A stretch of 64,000 nucleotides of DNA from Candidatus Eremiobacterota bacterium (lineage in GTDB: Bacteria; Vulcanimicrobiota; Vulcanimicrobiia; Vulcanimicrobiales; Vulcanimicrobiaceae). The notes beneath the pieces are model-generated. The model was given only the letters and a program-made list of their open reading frames with translations, did not search any database and was not told the DNA's origin. The stretch is from the NCBI GenBank assembly GCA_019235885.1, contig JAFAKB010000088.1, positions 1 to 64,000 on the forward strand, in the 5' to 3' direction. This document shows positions 50,877 to 59,825 of the stretch, in pieces. Numbering within the stretch: the stretch's first letter is position 1; each line of letters starts with the position of its first letter. The translations under genes were made by a program, and so were the position numbers.

Positions 50877-52108
50877 CGGGACCTCTGGGCGGTCCTCGCT
50901 TCGCTGCGGCCCGGACCGCGCTCGCTGCGCTCGCGATAGCGGTCGCGCTCGTTCCGAGCGCGGGTTATGCGAAGAGCCACGTCGATCAGAAGATCCAAGC
51001 CCAGCAGGCGCACATCCACGACGTGCGCGCGAAGCTGCACGAGAAGCGCGGCAAGCTCGACGAGGCGAAGGCGCGCGTCGGGACGATTCAAGCCGAGCTG
51101 GACGACACGAACCGCAACATCGCCGCCGCCAACGGCCGGCTCGGCGGGATCCAAGCGGCGATCAGGTCGACGCAGCGCAAGCTGGCGTGGAACCAGGTCC
51201 AGCTCGACGCGGCGAAGGCGACGCTGAAGCGGCACGAGGACGTGCTCAGCCGCCGGCTGGTCGACGCGTACGAGCACGGCGACCTCGGCTACGTCGACGT
51301 GCTGCTGCGCGCGCGCTCGTTCGCCGACTTCGTCGAGCGCTGGAACGACGTGCGCTTCTTGATCAAGGCGAACGAAGCGACGATCCGCGCGCGCAAGGCC
51401 GACGAGGCGAAGGTGGTCGGAATCGAGCGCGGGCTGCTCGGCACGCAGGCGGAGCTGCGCGGGGAGGAGGCGCAGGCCCAGCAGCAGCGCCAGGCCCTCG
51501 ACGGGCTGGCGGCGCAGCGCACGCAGCTGCTGCTCGCCGCCGACGAGGCGCGCAAGGTCGCTCAAACCGAGGTCAACGAGCTCGAGGAAGAGTCGGCGGC
51601 CGGCGAGGCCGCGCTCGAGGCGCTGATCGTCGAGAAGCAGAAAGAGGAGGAGGCGCGCCGGCTCGCCGAGCGCCGCGCTCGCCAGCTCGCCGGCGAGGAG
51701 CTGCCGCCCGAGACCGCGCCCGGGCAGCTGATGTGGCCGGCCTCCGGGCCGATCACCTCGCCGTTCGGGATGCGGGTCAACCCGGTCACGCACGTCTTCC
51801 GGCTGCACGCCGGGATCGACATCGCCGTGCCGACCGGCACCACCGTGGCAGCGGCGGCCGACGGCCGGGTGATCGTCGCCGGCTGGGACGACGGCGGCTG
51901 CGGCAACATGGTCGTCATCGACCACGGCGGCCGGCTGGCGACCCAGTACTGCCACCTCTCGCAGATCTTCGTGGGCGTCGGCCAAGACGTCCAGCGCGGC
52001 CAGGCGATCGCGGCCTCCGGCTCGACCGGCAACTCGACCGGCCCCCACCTCCACTTCGGCGTCCGGGTGAACGGGCGGGCCGTCGACCCGATGGGGTATC
52101 TGCGCTAA
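50873..52108 (+). CDS. EnvC-like murein hydrolase activator (M23/LytM domain)
   Basis: 411 residues from GTG 50873. A signal segment (ALAALAIAVALVPSAGYA), then a long coiled coil (residues about 35-280), then an M23 domain with LHAGIDIAVPTGTTV and the histidine motif GPHLHFGVRVNGRAVDP. The M23 domain keeps the His and Asp typical of metal-bound LytM proteins, so it may be active or act as activator. It is directly downstream of FtsX, matching FtsEX-EnvC or FtsEX-PcsB type control of amidases. Confidence 0.88.
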   Translation: MTGPLGGPRFAAARTALAALAIAVALVPSAGYAKSHVDQKIQAQQAHIHDVRAKLHEKRGKLDEAKARVGTIQAELDDTNRNIAAANGRLGGIQAAIRSTQRKLAWNQVQLDAAKATLKRHEDVLSRRLVDAYEHGDLGYVDVLLRARSFADFVERWNDVRFLIKANEATIRARKADEAKVVGIERGLLGTQAELRGEEAQAQQQRQALDGLAAQRTQLLLAADEARKVAQTEVNELEEESAAGEAALEALIVEKQKEEEARRLAERRARQLAGEELPPETAPGQLMWPASGPITSPFGMRVNPVTHVFRLHAGIDIAVPTGTTVAAAADGRVIVAGWDDGGCGNMVVIDHGGRLATQYCHLSQIFVGVGQDVQRGQAIAASGSTGNSTGPHLHFGVRVNGRAVDPMGYLR

Positions 52109-52262
52109 TTCCAAGCCCGCTGCGGGATGATGGACCGCACATGTTGCCGACCCGTCCGGGTGGGAATGCTTATCGAACCCCAATCGTGCCGCCGGAACAA
52201 AGCCGCCGCGGCCGGGGTTCAAGGGAGTACGACCCGTTGCCCGCGCCGCTAAGGACCGCCGT

Positions 52263-53672
52263 TTGACCGCCCGCACCCGTTTCTTGTCCGCCGCCCTCGT
52301 GGTCGCGCTCGCCGCCTTCGGCGGCGCCGCATATGCCGACCGGGCCGAAGCCACCGACGCCGGCACGCCTGCGTTCGTCGTCGGGTCCGGCCGGATCGTG
52401 GGGCTCGACCTCGCCACGCTGCTCGGCGGCGGCGACCGCCAGCGGCAGCTGCTCGCGCTCGCCTACGAACGCGTCCAGCACGCCTACTACAAGCCCGTCG
52501 CGGACGAACAGCTCGTCGGCGGCGAGCAGAAGGCGCTGACCGCGTTCCTGCGGGCGAAGCGGGTCGGCAACCCGCAGGTTCCGCACAACGCCGCGACCGG
52601 CGAGCGGGGCCGCGATCTGGCGATCCTCGAGAGCACGCTCACCAGCGTGCAGAAACGCTACGCGACGCTGGCGCCGAAAGACGTCTACACGCAGGTCGCG
52701 CTCATCGGGATGCTCGGCGGCCTCGGCGATCCGTACACGACCTACCTTTCGCCGCAAGAGATCAACGGGCTCGACGAGCAATTGCGCGGCGGCAACTTCG
52801 GCGGGATCGGCGTCTACATCGTTCAGGACCCGAAGACCGGCTCGATCCTGGTCGACCCGATCGAAGGAAACCCGGCGATCAAGGCCGGCGTCCGGCCCGG
52901 CGACGTCATCGTCGCGGTCGACGGCCGCTCGACGGCGGGCCAGAAGATCGATGCCGTCGAGCGCGAGATTCGCGGTCCGAACGGAACGATCGTCTCGCTG
53001 ACGCTCAAGCGCCACGGGACCGAGGCGACGAGCACCGTGCACGTCACCCGCGCGGAGATCCACGTTCCGTCGGTGCGCGCGAAGGTCGAGAACGGCATCG
53101 AGTACATGCGCCTTTCCGACTTCGGCTCGACGTCGGCCGACGAAGTCCGCCAAGCGATCGAGGACGGCAAGAAGCACAACGTGCGCGGCTACATCCTCGA
53201 CCTGCGCAACAACGGCGGCGGCTTGCTCGACGCGGCGGTCGACATCTCGAGCCTGTTCATCCCGCAAGGGACGATCGTCTCGACGATCGACCGCGCGGGC
53301 AACCGCGACGTGCGCACCGCGAGCGGCCACGCGCTGGATGCCAAGCCGCTCGTCGTGCTGGTGAACCGGTTCACCGCCAGCGCGTCCGAGATCACCGCCG
53401 GCGCGGTGCAGGACTACGGCGCCGGAACCCTCGTCGGTGAGAAAACGTTCGGAAAAGGCGTCGTGCAGAGCCTGTACACGCTGCCCGACAAGGGCGCGCT
53501 GAAGATCACGACCGCGCGCTACGTCACCCCCAAAGGCCGCGACATCCAGCACAAGGGGATCGTCCCCGACGTCGTCGTGACCCAGCGCACCGACCTGCCC
53601 CTGATCGACACGCCCGGCGACAAGCAGCTCGGCGCCGCCAAGAAGATCATCGAAAGCAAGAGTACCGTCTGA
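52263..53672 (+). CDS. S41-family C-terminal processing peptidase, copy 1
   Basis: 469 residues from TTG 52263. Signal peptide (MTARTRFLSAALVVALAAFGGAAYA), CtpA-like domain GGLGDPYTTYLSPQE, a PDZ domain (GGIGVYIVQDPKTGSILVDPIEGNPAIKAGVRPGDVI), and the Ser/Lys site in FTASASEITAGAVQDYGAGTLVGEKTFGKGVVQ. Cuts periplasmic proteins at the C-terminus and often controls cell-wall hydrolases. Its stop shares one base with the next gene, which encodes a paralogue. Confidence 0.88.
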   Translation: MTARTRFLSAALVVALAAFGGAAYADRAEATDAGTPAFVVGSGRIVGLDLATLLGGGDRQRQLLALAYERVQHAYYKPVADEQLVGGEQKALTAFLRAKRVGNPQVPHNAATGERGRDLAILESTLTSVQKRYATLAPKDVYTQVALIGMLGGLGDPYTTYLSPQEINGLDEQLRGGNFGGIGVYIVQDPKTGSILVDPIEGNPAIKAGVRPGDVIVAVDGRSTAGQKIDAVEREIRGPNGTIVSLTLKRHGTEATSTVHVTRAEIHVPSVRAKVENGIEYMRLSDFGSTSADEVRQAIEDGKKHNVRGYILDLRNNGGGLLDAAVDISSLFIPQGTIVSTIDRAGNRDVRTASGHALDAKPLVVLVNRFTASASEITAGAVQDYGAGTLVGEKTFGKGVVQSLYTLPDKGALKITTARYVTPKGRDIQHKGIVPDVVVTQRTDLPLIDTPGDKQLGAAKKIIESKSTV

Positions 53673-55081
53673 TGCAACGCACCCTCCCCGCCGTCGTCGC
53701 CGCCCTGCTCGTCCTCGCGACCGTGCACCCGGCCGCGACCGCCGCCTCGTCTTCGCTCAGCACGCTGCAGAGCCAAGAGCTCGCCGCGAGCTACCGCCAT
53801 CTGACGGCCGACTTCTACAAGAAGGTCGATCGCCAGGCCGCGCTCGACGGCGCGCGCACGTCGGTCGTCGAATACCTCAAGAAGCGCAAGGTCGCGAACC
53901 CCGTGCTCCCCGCGCTGCGCGCGAGCGACGACGACGTGACGAACGCCGAAGCGCTGAACCGCGAAGTCGCGACCGCCGTGGGCGAGTACTCCTCGAAGCT
54001 CGAGCCGCTCGACTCGATCTCGCCGTCCTCGCAGATCACCTACGCGGCGATCGCCGGCGTGCTCAACTCGGTGAAGGACAAATACACGACGTTCCTCACG
54101 CCGAAGGAGTACGCCGCGCTCAACGAAGGGCTCGACGGCACCTCGTTCGGCGGCGTCGGCATCTCGTACAACATCGACGACAAAACGCACTACCTGCACG
54201 TCGAGAGCGTGATCCTGGACGGGCCCTCCGACAAGGCCGGCATCCAGTCCGACGACCTGATCACCGCAATCGACGGCAAGCCCGTTCCGCAGATGCTCGA
54301 CGGCGCGGCGACGACCGAGCTGCAGCAGAAACGCGTCACGCAGGCGCTGCGCGGCGACCCGGGAACGCGCGTGCGGCTCACGATCCAGCGCGCCGGCGCG
54401 ACGTTGGCACCGCTGACGATTACCCGCGAGACGATCCATCAGCCGAGCGTCACCTCGAAGATGCTTCCGGGCAGCATCGGCTACGTCGACCTCGCCGTGT
54501 TCGGTTCGACGACGGCGCAGGAGCTGAACACCGCGCTGCACCGGCTCGACTCGGAAGGCGCGAAGGCGTACGTGCTCGACCTGCGCTTCAACGGCGGCGG
54601 TTACCTCAACGCCGCGGTCGACGTCTCCTCGAAGTTCATCTCGACGGGTCCGATCGTCAGCGTGCAGTCGCGCGCCGGCACCGACACCGAGTACGACGCG
54701 GAGAACACCGCGATCGCGCCGCGCCCGCTGGCGGTGCTGGTGAACCAGTACACCGCCTCGGCCTCGGAGATCACCGCCGGCGCGATCCAGGACAGCGGCG
54801 TCGGCACGCTGGTCGGGACGAAGACGTTCGGCAAGGGCGTCGTGCAGACGATCTTCCCGATGCCCGACGGCTCGGCGGTGAAGATCACGACCGCGCGCTA
54901 CTTCACGCCGAAGGGCCGCGACATCAACTCGGTCGGGATCGAGCCCGAGATCAAGAGCGATCTCGCGAAGGGCGTGAAGATCCGGCCCGGCGATCTGTCG
55001 CAGGACCCGCAGCTCGTCGCGGCGGTGAACTTCATCAACACGCGGATCGCGCAGAACGCCGTTCCCGCGCCGCAGCGCTGA
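53672..55081 (+). CDS. S41-family C-terminal processing peptidase, copy 2
   Basis: 469 residues, the same length as the upstream gene. Signal peptide MQRTLPAVVAALLVLATVHPAATA. The PDZ element is FGGVGISYNIDDKTHYLHVESVILDGPSDKAGIQSDDLI and the catalytic site YTASASEITAGAIQDSGVGTLVGTKTFGKGVVQ, so the Ser and Lys are kept in both copies. The PDZ loop and the middle segment differ from copy 1, which suggests different substrates. The operon ends here at a strong terminator. Confidence 0.88.
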   Translation: MQRTLPAVVAALLVLATVHPAATAASSSLSTLQSQELAASYRHLTADFYKKVDRQAALDGARTSVVEYLKKRKVANPVLPALRASDDDVTNAEALNREVATAVGEYSSKLEPLDSISPSSQITYAAIAGVLNSVKDKYTTFLTPKEYAALNEGLDGTSFGGVGISYNIDDKTHYLHVESVILDGPSDKAGIQSDDLITAIDGKPVPQMLDGAATTELQQKRVTQALRGDPGTRVRLTIQRAGATLAPLTITRETIHQPSVTSKMLPGSIGYVDLAVFGSTTAQELNTALHRLDSEGAKAYVLDLRFNGGGYLNAAVDVSSKFISTGPIVSVQSRAGTDTEYDAENTAIAPRPLAVLVNQYTASASEITAGAIQDSGVGTLVGTKTFGKGVVQTIFPMPDGSAVKITTARYFTPKGRDINSVGIEPEIKSDLAKGVKIRPGDLSQDPQLVAAVNFINTRIAQNAVPAPQR

Positions 55082-55102
55082 CGCACCGCGGGTAGCGTAA
55101 CG

Positions 55103-55137
55103 AAAAGACCGCGCTCGTTCGGGCGCGGTCTTTTTTT
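55103..55137 (+). terminator. Intrinsic terminator after the ftsEX operon
   Basis: Perfect 12-bp stem AAAAGACCGCGC (55103-55114) and GCGCGGTCTTTT (55123-55134) with loop TCGTTCGG, and T7 at 55131-55137. The A-run makes the structure bidirectional (the minus strand gives a T4 run), so it can also end the RNase E/G transcript converging from the right. Confidence 0.93.
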
Positions 55138-55157
55138 GCTGCGCGCGCGGCGTTCGC

Positions 55158-58100
55158 TCAGCGCTTCTTGCGCGTGCTCGCAGCCTTCTTCGCGGCCGGC
55201 GCTTTGCGCGTCGAGGACGCTTTCTTCTTCGCGCCCGCGGCCGGCTTCGCGGCACCGGTCTTCTTCGCGGCCGGCACGCGCGCCGGAGCCTTCTTGGCGG
55301 CGGTCGCGGCCGTCGCGGTCGAGGACTTCTTGCGCGCGCGCGGCGCCGGCTTGGCGGCAGCTTCAGCAGCGGCGGCCGGGGCGGCCGCTGCCGGCGCAGC
55401 GGCGGCGTTGCGGGTCCGGCGGCGCGGCGTCGCGGCTGCGTCTCCCGGCGTGGTGGCCGCAGGGGCGGCGGGCGCCGGCGCCGGCAGCGCCGGGACCGGC
55501 GCAGCGGCCTCGAGACGTCCGCCGCGGCCCGGCGCCGGCGCCGTCTCGGTGCGGCGGCGCCGCGAGGGGCGAGCGGCCTTGACCGGCTCCTTCGGCTCCG
55601 GCGGCGGGACGATCACCGGCGGCGGCGGCTCGATCGCGACGTCGCCGCGCTTGCGGTTCCACGGCGCGATCGCGCGCGAGGGCGCCGGCGGGGCGGTCTC
55701 GCCGGTCGCCTGCGCGCCGGCCGGGCCGACCCGGAAGATGTGGCGGTCGGGAACCGGCTCGCGGCCCGGCTCGGCGGCACCCGCGGCGACGCCCTGTCCC
55801 GGTCCCTGACCCTCCGCCCCACCGCGTCCGCGGCGGCGGCGGCGCCGGCGGCGGCGCTTGCGCTCGCCCTCGGCGTGCTCGGTGCCGGTTCCCGGGTGGG
55901 CGACGGCGCCCAGCTCCTCTTCGTCCTCGTCGCCCTCAGCGACAACCGCGGCGACTCGGCCGCCGACACTCGGCGCCGGGGCGGCGCCCGCGGCGACCTC
56001 GGACCCGCGCCCGCCGCGACGCCGGCGACGCCGGCGGCGTCGGCCGGCCTCTTCACCCTCACCGGCCTCGCCGTTGGCGGCCGGCGTGGCCGGAGCCGCC
56101 CCGCCGGCAACCACGGGCCGGCCGGCCGGCGGCCGCACGGCGAGCGACGGCGGGGTCAGCACGACGCCGCCCGCGCTCACGCGGTCGCCGGAAAGCTTCT
56201 CGCCGGGCAGGACGCCGGCGACCCGGCCGCCGCTGAGCGACTCGCCCGGCAGCAGCGCGACGGCGCCGTCGGCCGCCTTCTGGGCGGTCGTCTTGGGCCC
56301 GGCCTTCTTCGCGACGACCTCTTCGGTCGTCGAGATCCCGATCGAGGTGCGGCCGCCGAGCCCCTTTTCAGCCTCCTCGGCGAGCGCGCGCAGCTCTTCG
56401 GCCTGCTCGGCCGCGGTGAGCTCGCGCTTGCGACCGCGGCCGCCGCGGCGGCGTTTCTTCCCGCGGCCCTCGCCGATCGGCGTCGCCGCCTCGACGGGCG
56501 TGCGCGGCTCGGCCAGGATGTCGCTGCCGTCGACGTCCAGGATGCGGATCTTGATCGTCTTGCCGGCCGCGTTGGCGGCGTTCTCCACCTCGATGAGCCG
56601 GCCGGCGACGACTGCCGCGGCGGAGGTCGCGTTGGGCAGCCGGACGTTGAGCAGCTCGACCTCGAACTCGTCGCCGACGCGGATCGGCCCGAGCGCCGGG
56701 AGCTTGTCGTCGCCCCACACGATCCTCGGCCGCTCGGGGTGAACGGCCGGATCGACGAAGACGTCGATCTGCTTGCCGAGCCGCTCGGCGAGTTGAACGC
56801 GCTCGTCCTCGTACCAGTACTCCGCCTGCGCCGCGACCGAGGGCGAGGCCGCGATGTGCACGTGCTGCGCAGCCGGTGCTGCGCCGCTCGGCGAGCCGTT
56901 GCGGTGGCCGAGAATCTCGCGGAAGGTTCCGATCGCGACCGACTCCGGCGACATCACGCTGCCCAGCCCTTCGCAGGTCGGGCACTTGCCGCGCAGCTGC
57001 TGGCCCAAGTCCTTGCCGACGCGCTTGCGGGTGAACTCCAGCAGGCCGAGCGGCGAGAACGACTGGATCGTCGAGCGCGTGCGGTCCTTGCGCAAGCCGT
57101 CCTGCAGCGCGGAGATGACGCGGTTGCGATCGCCTTCCGACGACATGTCGATGAAGTCGCAGACGATGATCCCGCCGATGTCGCGCAGCCGCACTTGGCG
57201 CGCGATCTCGGTCGCCGCCTCGACGTTCGTGCGCACGATCGTGTCGTCGAGGTTCTTGCCGCCGGTGAACTTGCCGGAGTTCACGTCGACGACGGTGAGC
57301 GCTTCGGTCGACTCGATCACGATCGAGCCGCCCGAGGGCAGCTTCACCGTCGGCTTCATCAGGCGCGCGATCTCGTCGTCGATCTTGAAGTCCGCGAAGA
57401 GGCGCTTTCCGCCCTCGTAGTACTTGATGCGGTCGACGTACTGCGGGCCCAATAGCCGCATGAAGTCTTTGACGTTTTCCGCTTCGGTCTCGTCGTCGAT
57501 CCAGACGCTGCCGACTTCGGGGGTGATGAAGTCGCGGGCCGTCTTGTAGACGAGGTTCATGTCCTTGTGCAAGAGCGCCGGCGCTTCGATGCGCTTGTAC
57601 TGTTCGAGGATCCCGTGCCACATGCGGATCAGCACGCCGAGATCGGCGATCAGCTCGGCGCTCGAGACGCCGTCGGCGGCGGTGCGCACGACGGTCGCCA
57701 TCCCGTCGGGGCGGATCGCCTTCATGATGGTCTTCAGCCGGTTGCGCTCGTCGGCCGACTCGATCTTGCGCGAGACGCCGCTGAACTTTCCGGTCGGCAT
57801 CAAGATGAGATAGCGGCCCGGGAGCGAGATGTTGGTCGAGACGCGCGCGCCTTTGAGCCCGCGCGGCTCCTTCACGATCTGCACCAGGACGTCGTCACCG
57901 CGGCTGACCTTCTCGGTGATCGTGTAGCCGCTGCGGCCCGCGGTGACTTCGACGTCGCCGATGTTCAGCGGCGTCTTGTTGATGTCGTCGACGTACAGAA
58001 ACGCGTTGCGCCCGAGCCCGATGTCGACGAAACTGGCGCCCATCCCGGGCAGGACGTTGACGACCTTGCCCTTGTAGATGGAGCCGATGACGCGCTCCTC

Positions 58101-58193
58101 ACGCTCGACGTAGATTTCCGCGAGACGACCGTCCTCGAGGATCGCGACGCGGTTCTCCCACGGATCGCTCGAGATCAGGATATCGGTCGGCAA
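55158..58193 (-). CDS. rng: Ribonuclease E/G with an extended basic tail
   Basis: 1011 residues from TTG 58193. The catalytic half contains the S1 domain (GSIYKGKVVNVLPGMGASFVDIGLGRNAFLYVDDI), the 5' sensor, the DNase-I-like active-site aspartates (VVDVNSGKFTG and GGIIVCDFIDMSSEGD) and the zinc-link CPTCEGLG. This endonuclease starts mRNA decay and rRNA processing. About residue 520 on is a TRAM-like strand region, then blocks of Arg runs (RRRRRRRRRGG, KRRRRRRRRRRG), and a tail of KKxxA repeats like histone H1. The tail is a probable RNA- or protein-binding platform. Confidence 0.9.
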   Translation of the reverse strand: MPTDILISSDPWENRVAILEDGRLAEIYVEREERVIGSIYKGKVVNVLPGMGASFVDIGLGRNAFLYVDDINKTPLNIGDVEVTAGRSGYTITEKVSRGDDVLVQIVKEPRGLKGARVSTNISLPGRYLILMPTGKFSGVSRKIESADERNRLKTIMKAIRPDGMATVVRTAADGVSSAELIADLGVLIRMWHGILEQYKRIEAPALLHKDMNLVYKTARDFITPEVGSVWIDDETEAENVKDFMRLLGPQYVDRIKYYEGGKRLFADFKIDDEIARLMKPTVKLPSGGSIVIESTEALTVVDVNSGKFTGGKNLDDTIVRTNVEAATEIARQVRLRDIGGIIVCDFIDMSSEGDRNRVISALQDGLRKDRTRSTIQSFSPLGLLEFTRKRVGKDLGQQLRGKCPTCEGLGSVMSPESVAIGTFREILGHRNGSPSGAAPAAQHVHIAASPSVAAQAEYWYEDERVQLAERLGKQIDVFVDPAVHPERPRIVWGDDKLPALGPIRVGDEFEVELLNVRLPNATSAAAVVAGRLIEVENAANAAGKTIKIRILDVDGSDILAEPRTPVEAATPIGEGRGKKRRRGGRGRKRELTAAEQAEELRALAEEAEKGLGGRTSIGISTTEEVVAKKAGPKTTAQKAADGAVALLPGESLSGGRVAGVLPGEKLSGDRVSAGGVVLTPPSLAVRPPAGRPVVAGGAAPATPAANGEAGEGEEAGRRRRRRRRRGGRGSEVAAGAAPAPSVGGRVAAVVAEGDEDEEELGAVAHPGTGTEHAEGERKRRRRRRRRRGRGGAEGQGPGQGVAAGAAEPGREPVPDRHIFRVGPAGAQATGETAPPAPSRAIAPWNRKRGDVAIEPPPPVIVPPPEPKEPVKAARPSRRRRTETAPAPGRGGRLEAAAPVPALPAPAPAAPAATTPGDAAATPRRRTRNAAAAPAAAAPAAAAEAAAKPAPRARKKSSTATAATAAKKAPARVPAAKKTGAAKPAAGAKKKASSTRKAPAAKKAASTRKKR

Positions 58194-58491
58194 AGTAAGT
58201 GGCTGGCCTCTCTATGGTCGAGCGCGGCCGTCGTCCGCGCGCACATCGCGATGACTTCTCGCCTGGTCAGGCGGTCATCGAGCGGGCGCAGCGGGCGGAC
58301 GTTCTCGGCCTCGGAAAAAATCGTGAAAATTCTTGCTGAAACGCATCCGGACGATCCAACGCCGGGCCACGGGCCCCGCGCAATCGCCCCTCGAATGCTC
58401 TCGCGCTGAAGGTTCCGGTTGTTCCTGGGATGGTCCTTTTGCGGCCAAAGAGGTCGGCCGTTGACGGAGGGTAGGGCAGCCTTCCGCTGCG
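58194..58491. other. Intergenic stretch upstream of the RNase E/G gene
   Basis: 298 bases between the RNase E/G start and the small gene at 58492. It has a low-complexity A/T segment (AAAAAATCGTGAAAATTCTTG near 58315-58336) that could hold a promoter reading left, and no gene that I can support. I see no clear -35/-10 pair. Confidence 0.45.
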
Positions 58492-58704
58492 CTACTCGTC
58501 GGTGATGTCGTCGGCGGAGTCGGGATAGCCGGCCAGCTCGTCGAGCGCGACCTTCAAACGCTGCTTCACCAGCTCGATCCGCGAGCGCGCGCCGGCGTCG
58601 CCGCCGAACGCTTTGGCGCGCACCGCCACCTCGGTCGCGAGCGCTTCGACCTGGGCGCTGGACGCTTCGAGCCGCTCGAGCGGCGTGCCGGTCTCGTCCG
58701 TCAT
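58492..58704 (-). CDS. Small coiled-coil protein, unknown, co-transcribed with rodA
   Basis: 70 residues, MTDETGTPLERLEASSAQVEALATEVAVRAKAFGGDA... Mostly helical with a heptad-like pattern, and an acidic end (PDSADDITDE). The ATG at 58704 overlaps the rodA stop (ATGA), so it is translated with rodA. Its gene partner hints at a cell-shape or division role; no family is recognised. Confidence 0.55.
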   Translation of the reverse strand: MTDETGTPLERLEASSAQVEALATEVAVRAKAFGGDAGARSRIELVKQRLKVALDELAGYPDSADDITDE

Positions 58705-59822
58705 GCGCGGCGCACCGCCGCGTCGCCGAAGACGAGCTTGTCTTTCTGTAGGATGATGTTGAGCAGAATCCCCACCGCGACGTAGTCGGTCATCAGCGCG
58801 CTCCCGCCGTACGACATGAACGGGAGCGGGATCCCGGTGATCGGCATGATCCCGATCGTCATCCCGACGTTGACGATGATGTGAAAGGCGAGCATCGTGA
58901 CGAGCCCGACCGCGAGCAGGACGCCGAAGCGGTCCTTCGCCGCGAACACCGCGCGCAGCGCGAACCCGATCGTGACCGCGTACAGCGCGAGCAGCAGCGT
59001 CGCGCCGATGAACCCCGCCTCTTCGCCGACGGCGGTGAAGATGAAGTCGCGCGAGTTCTCCGGGACGAAATTGAGCTGCGTCTGCGTCCCCTTGAAGAGC
59101 CCTTTGCCGAACCACTCTCCGCTGCCGACCGCGATCTTCGACTGGTTCAAGTTGTAGCCGACCCCTTGCGGGTCCAGCTTCGGATCGAGAAAGACGAGCA
59201 GCCGCGCGCGCTGGAACGGCTTGAGCAGGTGCTCGCTGGTCAAGACGTACGCCGCCGCGCAGCCGACCGCGCCGGCGTACACCCCGAAGTCGATCAGGTT
59301 CGGCAGTCCGAAGTACAGCTCGGCCGTCAAGATCGCGCCGATTACCAGCGTCGTCCCGAGATCGGGCTGCTTGATGATCAACACTGCCGGCAGCGCGACG
59401 GCGAGCAGCGGCAGCCAGAGCTCTTGGATCTTGCGGAACGAGCCGCGCGAAAGGAGCGCCGCGACGGCGATCGCGATGACGACCTTGGCCGGCTCCGAAG
59501 GCTGAAACTGGAACGGGCCGATCGCGATCCAGCGCGCCGCACCGAGCGCCGAGTGGCCCTTGAACGTGATGAACACGAGCAGCCCGAGCGTGACCGCGTA
59601 CAGCGGCAGCGCCCAGCGCCGCCAGGCGCGGTAGTCGACGAACGCCGTCCCGAGCATCATCCCGATCCCGACCGCGCCGTAGACGAGCTGCTTGCGCCAC
59701 TCGTCCGCCGCGTACGGCTCGTGCAGCGTCGCAGACCGAATGAACACGATCCCGAGCATCGTCACCAAGACCGGCGCGATCGCCAGCGGCCAAGAAAACC
59801 GCGTGTACCAGGGTCGTTCCAT
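58701..59822 (-). CDS. rodA: Peptidoglycan glycosyltransferase RodA (SEDS family)
   Basis: 373 residues, about ten membrane helices. Hallmarks: GARWIAIGPFQFQPSEPAKVVIAIAVA, NQSKIAVGSGEWFGKGLFKGTQTQLNFVPENSRDFIFTAVGEEAGFIG, and ITGIPLPFMSYGGSALM near the C-terminus. RodA polymerises glycan strands in the elongasome with a class B PBP, which is not in the window. Three bases after the upstream gene's stop, so it is part of the leftward operon that begins with minC. Confidence 0.94.
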   Translation of the reverse strand: MERPWYTRFSWPLAIAPVLVTMLGIVFIRSATLHEPYAADEWRKQLVYGAVGIGMMLGTAFVDYRAWRRWALPLYAVTLGLLVFITFKGHSALGAARWIAIGPFQFQPSEPAKVVIAIAVAALLSRGSFRKIQELWLPLLAVALPAVLIIKQPDLGTTLVIGAILTAELYFGLPNLIDFGVYAGAVGCAAAYVLTSEHLLKPFQRARLLVFLDPKLDPQGVGYNLNQSKIAVGSGEWFGKGLFKGTQTQLNFVPENSRDFIFTAVGEEAGFIGATLLLALYAVTIGFALRAVFAAKDRFGVLLAVGLVTMLAFHIIVNVGMTIGIMPITGIPLPFMSYGGSALMTDYVAVGILLNIILQKDKLVFGDAAVRRA

Positions 59823-59825
59823 ACC

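Noticed and set aside
55500-56300. Low-complexity runs in the RNase E/G gene as tandem DNA repeats
   Set aside because: The bases follow the Ala/Arg/Pro/Lys coding bias in frame and are not true unit repeats.
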